DNA from: Clostridiaceae bacterium
GTDB taxonomy: Bacteria > Bacillota > Clostridia > DSM-8532
Direction: 5' to 3'
DNA length: 39,553 bases
NCBI GenBank assembly: GCA_012516065.1
Contig: JAAYXD010000040.1
Span: forward strand, 1-39,553
In this document: positions 1-8,405 of the stretch, one piece after another
Layout of the letters: each line of letters opens with the position of its first letter
Position numbering within the stretch: the first letter of the stretch is position 1
Translations under genes and position numbers: made by a program
Notes under the pieces: generated by a model
Seen by the model: only the letters and a program-made list of their open reading frames with translations
What the model was told of the DNA's origin: nothing
The model's database searches: none

Positions 1-741
1 TATGAATTATTTTTACTGTTAAACGGAAATGATAACTATTACATAGAATCATTGGAAATGCAAATAGAACGTGGTTCTCTCATCCTCATAAGTCCATATG
101 TTTTTCACTGTCGTGGGGCATTTAAAGGAAATTCTTATGAAAGAATCGTTTTAAACATAAAAGAACCCTATATAAAAACAATTTCATCTGAAAAAACTAA
201 TATGGCTGATTGTTTTTTCAGCAATTCTTCAAGCAAAAGCAGTTTGCTCAAGTTAAATGAACAACAAATCACAGAATTTATTATTAACGCTCAACGCTTA
301 AGCAAAGAGATTGAATCCAATGAATATGGCAGTGATATACTGGTGGATTCATATATAAAGCAAATTCTCGTCATGGTCAATCGCATCTCGAAAAATCAAA
401 AAATTGATTTTGTGACCAACTTAATGCCATCCCTGGTTTCCAATGTTATCGCATATATTGAGCAAAATATAACCGAAGAAATTTCACTGGATATCCTGTC
501 GGGTTGTTTTCATCATAATGGTACATATATAAGCAGGTGCTTTAAAAATATCACAGGCATAACATTACAGCAATATATTATTCAAAAAAGAATAACACTT
601 GCCAAAAAATATCTTTTCGATGGTTGCAGCCCAAAAGACGCTTGTTTTTTGTCAGGCTTCAATGATTACTCCAATTTTTCCAGGACTTTCAAGAAGCAGG
701 CCGGCCTGTCACCGAAAGATTTCATTACTCAGAAAACATAA
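1..741 (+). CDS. AraC-family transcriptional regulator (5' end outside window)
   Basis: The reading frame is open from the first base of the window, so this is the last 246 codons of a gene that starts upstream; the TTG at 52 is internal and not a real start. The visible N-terminal part has the pattern of an AraC cupin-like sensor domain (a glycine turn, then GSLILISPYVFHCRG). The last ~100 residues form the two helix-turn-helix motifs of the AraC/XylS DNA-binding domain: SLDILSGCFHHNGTYISRCFK, then the second helix around DACFLSGFNDYSNFSRTFKK and the typical G-LSPKDF end. It sits 84 bp upstream of a glycosidase gene on the same strand, so control of that gene by a sugar or glycan signal is the natural inference. 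The ligand cannot be read from the sequence. Confidence 0.9.
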   Translation, partial: YELFLLLNGNDNYYIESLEMQIERGSLILISPYVFHCRGAFKGNSYERIVLNIKEPYIKTISSEKTNMADCFFSNSSSKSSLLKLNEQQITEFIINAQRLSKEIESNEYGSDILVDSYIKQILVMVNRISKNQKIDFVTNLMPSLVSNVIAYIEQNITEEISLDILSGCFHHNGTYISRCFKNITGITLQQYIIQKRITLAKKYLFDGCSPKDACFLSGFNDYSNFSRTFKKQAGLSPKDFITQKT

Positions 742-825
742 TTATTATGAAAAGCTGTTATAGCAATACCCACTTTTATTGCACCGGAAAACAAAGTAAT
801 ATTAAATGTACGAGGAGGATATAAT

Positions 826-3255
826 ATGTCAGATTACCATGTAACTTTAGTACCATTTCAGCGAAAATACAAAGAAATGCCTCTTGAAAAACGCAAGGCT
901 ATCCTGCCTGAACGAAATGTGTGCAGTATAGAACCCTCCGCCGACTATGCCAATTGCATGAGTACGGGCAATGGATTTCAGAGGGTTGACATCCTGGGTG
1001 ATCCATACAATGAAGAACTGGCTTTTATGCAGGAATTGTTGTATGCACCGCTGTGGGCCAAGACACCCGAACCGCCTGATCTGACCGGTATAATGCCCGA
1101 GATTCGCAGACTTTTACTTGAAGGAAAATTTGGAGAAGCGGAGGAACTGGTGCATCAAACTCAGTTAGATGCCGGCTTTGGCCCTCTCATGCACAAATGG
1201 TATGATAATATCATACCGCCGTCCAGCCTGCGCATTCATCCTGCCTTTTATCTGAATATAAGGCAGCAGGAAAGCGGTAACACGGTGAATTATTTACGCT
1301 GGCTCGACATGCTGACAGGTAAAATCACAGTCCAGTGGGAGAACGACAGAGGCTCATTTGCACGTGAAGTGTTTGCGTCTTATAAAGGTGATATTGTTGT
1401 ATGCAGATTTACCGCGCCGGAAGGGGAACTGAATGCCGATATTTCAATCACACTGCCTGATGCCGAAAGGTCAGGAAGGCATGATCGGATATATGATACC
1501 AGCAGGTGCAGCCATGAATTGGAGATAACTAAGGGGCTTATTATACTAAAATGGGCATATAATCCTGAATACGGACAAAAAGGATATGTTTCGGTGCTGC
1601 GCTTTATACAAAGAGGCGGAGAATCAGAAAAGATAGAAAACGGAATACGCGTGTCCGGTGCCGACAGCCTTATTATACTGTCAAAGACAGTCAAGTTCGA
1701 AGGCGGCTTTACTTTTGAGTGCGCCAAACCTGTTGTGGATGAAGTTATGGCTGTGGTTCCGGACTTTAATGCGCTGCTTGATTATAACAGGGAGTATTTG
1801 GGTTCGAGGATGGAACGTTCCCGCCTTTGCACCGGTGACAGGGAAGACTTCTCACTTTCGTCGGAAGAACTGCTTATCCGCTCGAATACGGATGCCCAGA
1901 TCGATCCGATGCTTATGGATAAACTTTATGATATGGGACGTTTTTACATGATCACAGATACAGGTAAACTTCCGCCGATGTATGGTCAACATAATATAAA
2001 TACCAACCTCCAGGTATGTGCTGGTAACAACACCGGTTTATTTGATGAAATGGATGTATATTTCAGGTACTATGAAACAAAATTTGATGATTTCCGCATA
2101 AACGCGCAAAAAATATACGGCGCCAGGGGTTTGCTGTGCAGCGTCCACTGCGATTACGACTCAGGTTTGTTTTACCATTTTTCCAAGACATACCCTCACT
2201 TTTGCTGGACGGGCTGCCTTGGCTGGATTTATAACGAATTATGGGGTTACTGGCTGGTAACCGGTGATGAGGAATTCCTCAGGAATCGGATTGTGCCCGC
2301 ACTTAAAGAGATTGCTTTATTCTTTGAAGATTATGCCTGCGACCGCGGACCGGATGGACGTGTGATTTTCTATCCGTCGTTTTCACCCGAGAATCCAACT
2401 CCGAACCCGGATTATATGACTGTTACCGGTAAGGATAAAAACCCTATCCGTATCAATTCAGTTATGGACATTGCCATTTGCCGGGAGGTACTCGACAACC
2501 TGATAACAGCCTGCAAAATTCTTGGCATCGAGTCGGAAAACATACCCCATTGGGAGGCTCAGCGCGAGTCATTGCCGACTTATCTGCTTGATGAAAGCGG
2601 TGGACTGAAAGAATGGGCATGGCCTGCAATAGAAGAAAACTACAACCACCGCCATGTTTCGCATCATTATGATGTATGGCCTGGCAGAGCCGTAACACCC
2701 GAAAGAGAGCCGGAGCTTGCAAGAGCTATCAAGATTTCAAACCGCAGGCGCGGGCAGCAGGATGATTCTGCGCACGGTATAATTCATCGCTGTTTGACTG
2801 CAATTCGTTTAAAGGACATAGAAGAGACGGTGCAGAATCTGTCACAACTGATAAATCACGGTTTTATAACAAACGCCCTGCAAACCAGGCACTTCCCTTA
2901 TAGATTATGGTTCCCCGATCTTCAGGGGGCAATGCCTGCTATTTTGCTGGAAATGTGTGTATTTTCAGAGCCCGGTACCGTTGAATTTCTTCCTGCTGTT
3001 CCCGATTCACTCGGAAAAGGCCGCATAGAAGGCATATGGCTTTATACATGGGCTAAGCTTGAATATATGGATTGGAATACCAATGGTTTACAAGCCGTGC
3101 TTTTGTCAAACAAGGATCAGACTCTGACCTTGCGCTGCAGGAAAGATATCAAATCTTTCAAGGTAAATGGAACCCAAATGAAAGTTGATGGGGATCATAT
3201 ACAATTTGCATTCAAAGCAGGAGAAAAAGTTCTGGTTGAGATAAGTTTTGCGTAA
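826..3255 (+). CDS. Glycoside hydrolase family 95-like protein (alpha-L-fucosidase/L-galactosidase type)
   Basis: This 809-residue protein resembles GH95 enzymes, inverting hydrolases that remove terminal alpha-L-fucose or L-galactose. An N-terminal beta domain holds the family pattern STGNGFQ followed by a helix IRRLLLEGKFGEAEEL. The (alpha/alpha)6 barrel carries N390-I-N392 in QHNINTN, PSFSPEN with E522 as likely general acid, NHRHVSHHYDVWPG at ~607-620, and D698 in FPDLQG. These correspond to the Asn/Asn, Glu and Asp catalytic set of characterised GH95 enzymes. The C-terminal beta domain includes LPAVPDSLGKGRIEGIWL. There is no signal peptide, so it should act in the cytoplasm on imported oligosaccharides or glycoside fragments. 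The start has a strong site (AGGAGG, 7 nt before ATG). It lies just downstream of the AraC regulator. The catalytic set is intact but the flanking sequence is divergent, so the substrate is uncertain. Confidence 0.8.
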   Translation: MSDYHVTLVPFQRKYKEMPLEKRKAILPERNVCSIEPSADYANCMSTGNGFQRVDILGDPYNEELAFMQELLYAPLWAKTPEPPDLTGIMPEIRRLLLEGKFGEAEELVHQTQLDAGFGPLMHKWYDNIIPPSSLRIHPAFYLNIRQQESGNTVNYLRWLDMLTGKITVQWENDRGSFAREVFASYKGDIVVCRFTAPEGELNADISITLPDAERSGRHDRIYDTSRCSHELEITKGLIILKWAYNPEYGQKGYVSVLRFIQRGGESEKIENGIRVSGADSLIILSKTVKFEGGFTFECAKPVVDEVMAVVPDFNALLDYNREYLGSRMERSRLCTGDREDFSLSSEELLIRSNTDAQIDPMLMDKLYDMGRFYMITDTGKLPPMYGQHNINTNLQVCAGNNTGLFDEMDVYFRYYETKFDDFRINAQKIYGARGLLCSVHCDYDSGLFYHFSKTYPHFCWTGCLGWIYNELWGYWLVTGDEEFLRNRIVPALKEIALFFEDYACDRGPDGRVIFYPSFSPENPTPNPDYMTVTGKDKNPIRINSVMDIAICREVLDNLITACKILGIESENIPHWEAQRESLPTYLLDESGGLKEWAWPAIEENYNHRHVSHHYDVWPGRAVTPEREPELARAIKISNRRRGQQDDSAHGIIHRCLTAIRLKDIEETVQNLSQLINHGFITNALQTRHFPYRLWFPDLQGAMPAILLEMCVFSEPGTVEFLPAVPDSLGKGRIEGIWLYTWAKLEYMDWNTNGLQAVLLSNKDQTLTLRCRKDIKSFKVNGTQMKVDGDHIQFAFKAGEKVLVEISFA

Positions 3256-3277
3256 TTTTTATGCCCGTTTATCGATA

Positions 3278-3880
3278 TCATGGCCTACCTATTTTCGTAA
3301 AAGGATAAATCCTGAACATAGCCCTGCCTTCAATATTCTCGCGCTTTATCGGACCGAAACTCCTGCTGTCGGAACTGTTTTCGCGATTATCTCCCATAAC
3401 AAAAAATTCACCGTCTTTTAAGGTAATAGGGTAGTTACTGCCCATAGGCGGCGTAATGCCTTTAACATATGGTTCCTCTATGATTTCTCCGTTGATGTAT
3501 ACCTTTCCGTCACAGATATCGACCGTATCGCCCGGGACAGCAATAACTCTTTTGATTAATCGGTTAGTCCGGTAGCTTTTTTGAAATCTGAGCCGTACAT
3601 CTTTAATAAAAATGCGGTACCTGTTTATAAAGCCTTTCGTATTCTCTCCGTTCAGAAAAACTATAATATCGCCTTTCTTCGGTTCGGTAAAATAATAACT
3701 CACCTTGTTCATTATGAGCATGTGTCCTTCAAACAGCGTATCCTGCATTGAAGACTGATGCACAGTGGTAAGCGCGAATAACTGGCTTTGAAGCAGGGAA
3801 GCGATAATTACCGCGCTTGCGAAATACGCAATCCACTCTAATACTTCCCTGACAATATTGATCTTTTGTTCACCGGCCAT
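3278..3880 (-). CDS. lepB: Signal peptidase I
   Basis: This is a 200-residue type I signal peptidase (S26), which cleaves signal peptides of exported proteins on the outer membrane face. There is one N-terminal membrane anchor (about residues 15-37 of the chosen start). The catalytic serine is S44 in HQSSMQDTL and the general base is K110 in RLIKRVIAVPGD; box E (MGDNRENSSDSR) near the C-terminus is intact. An in-frame ATG lies seven codons upstream, but the ATG at 3880 has GGAGG at 8 nt, so I take it as the start. A sigma-A-type promoter lies upstream at 3913-3941. It is convergent with the GH95 gene, with only 22 bp between the stop codons and no visible terminator. Confidence 0.93.
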   Translation of the reverse strand: MAGEQKINIVREVLEWIAYFASAVIIASLLQSQLFALTTVHQSSMQDTLFEGHMLIMNKVSYYFTEPKKGDIIVFLNGENTKGFINRYRIFIKDVRLRFQKSYRTNRLIKRVIAVPGDTVDICDGKVYINGEIIEEPYVKGITPPMGSNYPITLKDGEFFVMGDNRENSSDSRSFGPIKRENIEGRAMFRIYPFTKIGRP

Positions 3881-3912
3881 GATTTTCCTCCGTCCGTACA
3901 TAAGCTAATCCA

Positions 3913-3941
3913 ATTATAATTTAAACCGCTGCTGTTGTCGA
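3913..3941 (-). promoter_or_regulatory. Sigma-A-type promoter for lepB
   Basis: On the minus strand there is TCGACA (3941-3936), a 17-bp spacer and TATAAT (3918-3913). This is 5/6 and 6/6 to consensus at ideal spacing, 33 bp ahead of the lepB start. Confidence 0.7.
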
Positions 3942-3959
3942 GAATGGATTCCGGTACGA

Positions 3960-4685
3960 TTATTCATATCTCCTCAGCATCTTCTTCTTAATGTACGTTT
4001 CTATAACGCCTTCAAACGAATTTATCTCACTCTTTAAATCCGCTTTCAATATTTCCCTTTTTTCGGTATTGCTTACCGTATAGCGGATGCATTGTTTATT
4101 TCCCGATGAATGTTTTGACAAGTTGACATTCTTTATTTTAAAACCATTGCTTTCAAGATACTCCGATATCTTTGATACAAGGTTCGTATCAACTTCCGTC
4201 TCGACAGTTATGTTAAAATCGCCGGCACGCTTTTCAAACTTGAGCTTTGCGACCCTTAAAATTTGCAGCACTATGTAAATCAATACAGTTGCGATAATTG
4301 CTCCCGAATAAAACCCCGTTCCGCACGCAAGTCCGACGCATGCAACCGCCCAAAGGCTTGCCGCGGTTGTAAGTCCTGTCACATTTAGCCCCTGCTTTAT
4401 TATAGCACCGGCACCGAGAAAACCGATTCCGCTTACGACCTGGGCGCCTATGCGCGTGACATCAAAGGAATCGCCATATATATGGCGGAAATATTCCGAT
4501 GTAACCATAACGAGCGCTGAACCGAGACAAACAAGGATATGGGTCCGAAGCCCTGCCGGCCTGTGTACGGGAAATTCCCTCTGAAACCCGACTATACCGC
4601 CCAAAATACATGCAGCAAGCAGCCGTAAACTCATTGCAAGCAGAAAATTAGGATCAAACTGTATATAATTTATCAATGTTACCAC
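3960..4685 (-). CDS. MgtC/SapB-family membrane protein
   Basis: This protein of about 241 residues has the MgtC/SapB architecture. The N-terminal membrane domain has four to five helices with the family motifs LGGIVGFQREFPVHRPAGLRTH, GIGFLGAGAII and TTAASLWAVACVGLACGTG. The soluble C-terminal domain of about 90 residues (from roughly 150) has an ACT-like beta-alpha pattern. MgtC proteins are linked to low-Mg2+ growth and membrane-potential control; the exact role here is not known. The given start is GTG at 4685. A TTG three codons later is better spaced from GGGTGG, and the ATG at codon 18 also precedes the first helix, so the N-terminus is uncertain by up to 17 residues. It is probably monocistronic or read through into lepB. 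Confidence 0.85.
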   Translation of the reverse strand: MVTLINYIQFDPNFLLAMSLRLLAACILGGIVGFQREFPVHRPAGLRTHILVCLGSALVMVTSEYFRHIYGDSFDVTRIGAQVVSGIGFLGAGAIIKQGLNVTGLTTAASLWAVACVGLACGTGFYSGAIIATVLIYIVLQILRVAKLKFEKRAGDFNITVETEVDTNLVSKISEYLESNGFKIKNVNLSKHSSGNKQCIRYTVSNTEKREILKADLKSEINSFEGVIETYIKKKMLRRYE

Positions 4686-4772
4686 CCTTTCATTTTATAA
4701 ATTTATCTCTCTGATCATTATTCGTCTGCCGGCACTGATATTACAAAACAGCTTGATATATGCAGAATTCAT

Positions 4773-5348
4773 TTAGCTTCCTGCCTCAATCCGCATCAGC
4801 GCGTCGTTTCTTGCTTCTATAATATACGGGTGAAGAAGCCTCCCCTTCTGCAGTATATATCGTATTGTAGAGTTACAGCATAATACAATGCACTTTTCGA
4901 TATCCGTATACGCCAGTTTCCTTGCTTCTTCGACGCCTTCGAAATTCCTGCCGCTTTCAATATAATCCGCGATAAAAATTATCTTTTCAAGCATTGTCAT
5001 ACCCGCCTTGCCGGTCGTATGCCAGTATATCGCATCAAGTATTTCCCTGTCTTCCACGCCGTAATGTTCTTTTGCGTAAAACGAACCGAGAATGCTGTGC
5101 AGCAGGACCGGCGTCTTCTTTTGAATATCGTCCAGCACTACGTGGTATTTCTCCAGTTCTTCATATAGTTCGTCCTTACCGGTGCTCTTCGCGCAGTCGT
5201 GCAGTAGCCCGGCTATTCGCGCTTTTTCAACATCGGCATTATATAATCCGGCAAGCTTTACGGCTTCGTTCATTACTTCTTCCGAGTGCCGGAATCTTTC
5301 CGGACTGATTGTTTGTCTAAGCTTCTCCTTCATTTCATCAATAGTCAT
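4773..5348 (-). CDS. yqeK: YqeK-type HD-domain hydrolase (bis(5'-nucleosyl)-tetraphosphatase, symmetrical)
   Basis: This 191-residue HD-domain protein of the YqeK family hydrolyses Ap4A-type dinucleotides to ADP in characterised members. Metal ligands are visible as RFRHSEEV (His about residue 21), the HD pair in AGLLHDCAK (H50-D51), and the later LLHSILG, WHTTG and IIFIADYIE segments. A TTG start seven codons upstream is possible, but the ATG at 5348 has GGGAG at 7 nt and is preferred. It is the last gene of the DUF3842-nadD-yqeK operon, 28 bp after nadD. The nadD-yqeK pairing is a standard Firmicutes arrangement. Confidence 0.9.
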   Translation of the reverse strand: MTIDEMKEKLRQTISPERFRHSEEVMNEAVKLAGLYNADVEKARIAGLLHDCAKSTGKDELYEELEKYHVVLDDIQKKTPVLLHSILGSFYAKEHYGVEDREILDAIYWHTTGKAGMTMLEKIIFIADYIESGRNFEGVEEARKLAYTDIEKCIVLCCNSTIRYILQKGRLLHPYIIEARNDALMRIEAGS

Positions 5349-5376
5349 ATTAAAACTCCCGGTAAACAAGCAATTG

Positions 5377-5970
5377 TTAATATAACCTGTGCAGTTGTAT
5401 GTATTTCAAAACCCCTTCCGGTACCAGATACCGCACCGACAGCCCGTTTTTAAGCCTTTCCCTTACCATTGTCGACGATATTTCTATATAAGGCATATCG
5501 CAAAAATGTATAACCGCATTATACTGATCGGTCAGCCATCTGGACATGTTTTTTACGTCCGTTTCACTCACATCGAGTCTTTTTACCACAATCATTTCGG
5601 CATATGCAAAAATGCTTGCAATGCTGTGCCATGTGTTAAGGTTTACAATTGAGTCGGCGCCGCAGATAAAATACAGTTTTTTATCCGGATAAAGGTTCTT
5701 CAGTTCCTGCAGTGTGTCGGACGTATAGCTTAACCCTTTCCTGTTAAGCTCGATATTCGATACGTCAAAAAACGGATTTCCCGCTGTCGCTATCTGCACC
5801 ATATTAAATCTGTGCTGTGATGTCTGATAATCGACCGAGTTCTTATGAGGAGGATTTTTTGCAGGAACAAAAAGCACCTTTTCGAGATTGAACTGCTCCC
5901 TGACAAACTCCGCAATAATCAGATGTCCCGTATGTATTGGATTGAAAGAGCCCCCGTAGACTCCAATCAC
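5377..5970 (-). CDS. nadD: Nicotinate-nucleotide adenylyltransferase
   Basis: This 197-residue enzyme of NAD biosynthesis converts nicotinate mononucleotide and ATP to deamido-NAD. The nucleotidyltransferase signature GGSFNPIHTGH is at residues 6-16 (H13 and H16 bind the phosphates), and the C-terminal ISSTMVRER motif near residue 165 matches SxTxxR. Length is normal for the bacterial family. The start is GTG at 5970, inside GTGA shared with the DUF3842 stop codon (4-bp overlap), so translation is probably coupled. yqeK follows. Confidence 0.95.
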   Translation of the reverse strand: MIGVYGGSFNPIHTGHLIIAEFVREQFNLEKVLFVPAKNPPHKNSVDYQTSQHRFNMVQIATAGNPFFDVSNIELNRKGLSYTSDTLQELKNLYPDKKLYFICGADSIVNLNTWHSIASIFAYAEMIVVKRLDVSETDVKNMSRWLTDQYNAVIHFCDMPYIEISSTMVRERLKNGLSVRYLVPEGVLKYIQLHRLY

Positions 5971-6416
5971 AATAAATCACACCCTTCCGATTTATTCAGG
6001 AAGTCCGTAATGTTCTTTACCGCCATGTCTATCAGTTCCTGGAGCGAGTATTTTTCCGTACCCGGGATGCAGATATTGCATTTCCCGACAGGTATCAGCA
6101 CTTTCATCGCGGATGAACTTGAAACCGTTTCGGCTATTTTAGGGGTAATTTCACCCATCATACTGTTTGCGGATATTATTCCTATCCCACCGACAATGAT
6201 ATCGGCTCTACCGGCATTAAAGATTATCGCGTTCTCCCCGGTCGCATATTGGTCCGCGCCGGCTTTTTTCATGGCACTTGTCGCGACGGCATTTGTTCCG
6301 AGCGCAAGAATACCGGCATCGGAAATCTTGCCCTTAAGCTTTTCCACCAATGCTTTTCCAAGCCCGCCGCCCTGGGCGTCAATCACGACTATAAGCTTTT
6401 TATCCTTCATAAGCAT
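5967..6416 (-). CDS. DUF3842 family protein
   Basis: This 149-residue protein of the DUF3842 family is common in clostridia and has no established function. The start LIVVIDAQGGGLGKALVEKL has a Rossmann-like strand and glycine-rich loop. Conserved segments LGTNAVATSAMKKAGAD, GENAIIFNAGRADIIVGG and a Cys-containing VGKCNICIPG follow. GGAG lies 6 nt before the first ATG; a second ATG two codons on is an alternative. It is the first gene of an operon with nadD and yqeK and has a promoter at 6491-6519. The link to NAD synthesis is positional only. Confidence 0.8.
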   Translation of the reverse strand: MLMKDKKLIVVIDAQGGGLGKALVEKLKGKISDAGILALGTNAVATSAMKKAGADQYATGENAIIFNAGRADIIVGGIGIISANSMMGEITPKIAETVSSSSAMKVLIPVGKCNICIPGTEKYSLQELIDMAVKNITDFLNKSEGCDLL

Positions 6417-6490
6417 CCCAATCTCCGTTTATCCGATACTGATAACTTACGTATGCGTCAAATCCCTGTTTATTATTGGGAAAAACATTT

Positions 6491-6519
6491 ATTATAAAGT
6501 ATAATAATCCCTTTGACAC
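6491..6519 (-). promoter_or_regulatory. Sigma-A-type promoter for the DUF3842-nadD-yqeK operon
   Basis: On the minus strand there is GTGTCA (6519-6514), a 17-bp spacer and a perfect TATAAT (6496-6491), 75 bp upstream of the DUF3842 start. Confidence 0.6.
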
Positions 6520-6613
6520 AATAATACAACAAAAAATTATATTAAACAAATAAGCGCCGGGCAACCGGAAAACTGGCCTAGGTTATGCATAATATTTGTC
6601 CTACGCTGAAAAC

Positions 6614-6636
6614 AAAAAAGGCTGCTACTGCCAGCC
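6614..6636 (-). terminator. Intrinsic terminator after the oadB-oadG pair
   Basis: On the minus strand GGCTG and CAGCC form a 5-bp GC-rich stem around a 7-nt loop, followed by six T residues. It lies about 55 nt after the stop of the small gamma-like subunit gene. The rest of the gap up to 6416 holds the DUF3842 promoter and nothing else I recognise. Confidence 0.65.
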
Positions 6637-6689
6637 CCTTTATTTCAATGCCGTATAACCGACTGATTACATAATATTCAAATCATTCA

Positions 6690-6839
6690 TTATTCCGACT
6701 GTCTGTTTTCATCATCTTCCGCACGGTATGGCAATAATTTCATCATTAATGTAATAACACCGTAAAACAGTATAAGCACAAGAAATACGCCGGAAAGCCC
6801 GTACTGCATCAACTGCATGCCCAATACAATATCGTCCAT
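6690..6839 (-). CDS. OadG-like gamma subunit of a Na+-pumping decarboxylase (49 aa)
   Basis: This small gene of 49 codons starts at ATG 6839 with GGGGG 8 nt upstream and ends with TAA at 6690. The product has one membrane helix (about residues 13-34, GLSGVFLVLILFYGVITLMM) followed by a short charged cytoplasmic tail rich in Asp and Glu. This size and topology match the OadG/MmdD gamma subunits that hold the alpha and beta subunits of Na+-translocating decarboxylases together. It lies 47 bp downstream of the beta subunit gene on the same strand, which is the strongest reason for the assignment. It is shorter than most OadG proteins, which have a longer soluble tail. Confidence 0.75.
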   Translation of the reverse strand: MDDIVLGMQLMQYGLSGVFLVLILFYGVITLMMKLLPYRAEDDENRQSE

Positions 6840-6886
6840 TGTTTGTCCCCCTTTAAGTTTCATTTTAAATGATACTAAAGCTTATA

Positions 6887-8149
6887 CTAAAGCGACAACA
6901 GCCACGGTACAAGCGCAAGCACCATTCCGCCCGCGACGATTGAACCCAACTGACCCGCAACATTGGCCCCTACGGCCTGCATTAATATAAAATTCTGCGG
7001 ATCTTCTTTTTTCGCCATTTTCTGCACAATCCTGGCCGACATCGGGAACGCGGAAATTCCGGCTGCGCCAATCATCGGATTTACTTTCTCTTTCGTAAAC
7101 AAATTCATTATTTTCGCAAGGATAACTCCTCCCGCCGTGTCAAATACGAAAGCAACAAGCCCCATGAACAGAATTATCAGCGTAGCAGGCTGCAAAAAGC
7201 TTTCGTAATGCATCGTGGAACCTATTGTAATTCCCAGAAGAAGGGTTACCAGGTTTGCCAGCTCGTTTTGCGCTGTTTTGGACAATCTTTCAAGAACCCC
7301 GCATTCGCGGATAAGATTACCGAACATAAGAAGCCCGACAAGTGAAACGCTGATCGGAGCAAGTATACCCGCAATTACCGTTACAACGATGGGGAACAGG
7401 ATTAAAACTGTTTTTGATACTTTAACATCCTTGTATTCCATCCGTATCATGCGCTCTTTTTTCGTCGTAAGCGCCCTGATTACAGGAGGCTGGATAATCG
7501 GCACAAGTGACATGTAAGAGTATGCCGCGACCGAAATCGGCCCTATTAAATGTTTCGCAAATTTTGATGCGACAAAGATTGAAGTCGGTCCGTCGGCAGC
7601 TCCGATAATACCGATTGATGCGGCTGTTTTAAGGTCAAACCCCAGACCGGGGAAAACCTTGTTTAGCAGCAGCGCTACCATGATCGTGAAGAAAATACCG
7701 AACTGTGCTGCGGCTCCGAACAGGAGCATTTTCGGATTCTTTAAAAGAGGCGAAAAATCAATCATTGCTCCTACGGCAACAAAAATCAGCACCGGAAACA
7801 ACTCGGTAAGAATGCCCGAATTGAATAAAATCTGCAGAACTCCGGGCTCAACCTTGTAAGCCTGTCCGTTTTCAAAAACGTAACCGAGTTTTTCAACGAA
7901 AAATTCCTTTAATGCCGGGTAATCCGATACAATTTTTGTTACCGTCTCATCAAGCTGCGCTTCATACTGCCAAATTGATTTAAACGGGAGGTTCACAAGT
8001 ATTGCCCCAAAACCTATCGGAAGCAGCAGCATAGGTTCATAGTCCTTCTTTATTGCAAGGTATATCAATACGCCCCCTACAATATACATTATGATGTACT
8101 CAATCCTGAATTCGATAACACCCTGAAAAAGCTGCCTTAACTGTTCCAT
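6887..8149 (-). CDS. oadB: Na+-translocating decarboxylase beta subunit (OadB/MmdB/GcdB family)
   Basis: This 420-residue polytopic membrane protein is the ion-pumping subunit of biotin-dependent decarboxylases. It decarboxylates carboxybiotin and exports Na+. The signature segment GIIGAADGPTSIF places D186 at the position of the essential Asp of Klebsiella OadB; SYMSLVPIIQPPVIRAL, GNLIRECGVLERL and the C-terminal NAAGISAFPMSAR-like and GQLGSIVAGG segments follow the family. The start has GGGAGG 5 nt before ATG. The gamma-like gene follows. No carboxyltransferase or biotin-carrier gene is in the window, so whether the partner is oxaloacetate, methylmalonyl-CoA or glutaconyl-CoA decarboxylase cannot be told. 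Transcription appears to be under the riboswitch at 8253-8396. Confidence 0.92.
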   Translation of the reverse strand: MEQLRQLFQGVIEFRIEYIIMYIVGGVLIYLAIKKDYEPMLLLPIGFGAILVNLPFKSIWQYEAQLDETVTKIVSDYPALKEFFVEKLGYVFENGQAYKVEPGVLQILFNSGILTELFPVLIFVAVGAMIDFSPLLKNPKMLLFGAAAQFGIFFTIMVALLLNKVFPGLGFDLKTAASIGIIGAADGPTSIFVASKFAKHLIGPISVAAYSYMSLVPIIQPPVIRALTTKKERMIRMEYKDVKVSKTVLILFPIVVTVIAGILAPISVSLVGLLMFGNLIRECGVLERLSKTAQNELANLVTLLLGITIGSTMHYESFLQPATLIILFMGLVAFVFDTAGGVILAKIMNLFTKEKVNPMIGAAGISAFPMSARIVQKMAKKEDPQNFILMQAVGANVAGQLGSIVAGGMVLALVPWLLSL

Positions 8150-8229
8150 CTTATCCTCCCTGACAACAAAAATATTATATTGAACCTGCCACCTTTTCAG
8201 GTGAGTGAGAATTTATTAAATCATCGCAT

Positions 8230-8259
8230 AAAAAAATACCACAACATAAGTCGTAGTAT
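8230..8259 (-). terminator. Intrinsic terminator of the riboswitch expression platform
   Basis: On the minus strand ATACTACGAC (8259-8250) pairs with GTTGTGGTAT (8245-8236) through a 4-nt loop, giving 10 pairs including two G-U, and is followed at once by seven T. The 5' arm shares 8253-8259 with the P1 3' strand of the aptamer, so the two structures exclude each other. Confidence 0.8.
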
Positions 8260-8396
8260 AAGTCTCGCTATCAAATATTATTGTTTCGGCAAGATAATCC
8301 CTGAAACAACTAATAATTTGATTAACCGTCCGGGCATCCGCCGTCCTGACGAACGGTTAAACAGTGTTAAACTGTAAGCTACTCCCTTAATACCAC
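8253..8396 (-). ncRNA. Candidate yybP-ykoY (Mn2+-sensing) riboswitch
   Basis: Read on the minus strand, the leader follows the yybP-ykoY four-way layout. P1: GTGGTATTAAG (8396-8386) pairs with CTTATACTAC (8262-8253). The conserved L1 strand GGGAGTAGC is at 8386-8378. P2: ACAGT/ACTGT (8375-8361). P3: TTAACCGT (8360-8353) pairs with ACGGTTAA (8329-8322) and encloses the Mn2+-site strand TCGTCA (8352-8347) and CCGG (8333-8330). P4 is a long imperfect stem (8321-8271). The closing strand AGCGAGAC is at 8269-8262. The terminator uses the same bases as the P1 3' strand, so ligand-stabilised P1 should prevent termination (an ON switch). The next gene is oadB, an unusual target for this class. No homology search was run, but the match of both conserved loops and the platform is hard to explain otherwise. 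Confidence 0.88.
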
Positions 8397-8405
8397 CAGT
8401 ATCAT

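Noticed and set aside
52-741. TTG at 52 as the start of the AraC-type gene
   Set aside because: The frame is open to base 1 and residues encoded before 52 continue the cupin-like domain, so the true start is outside the window.
5845-6504. 219-codon plus-strand frame across nadD and DUF3842
   Set aside because: It is fully antisense to two well-supported genes, with no ribosome site.
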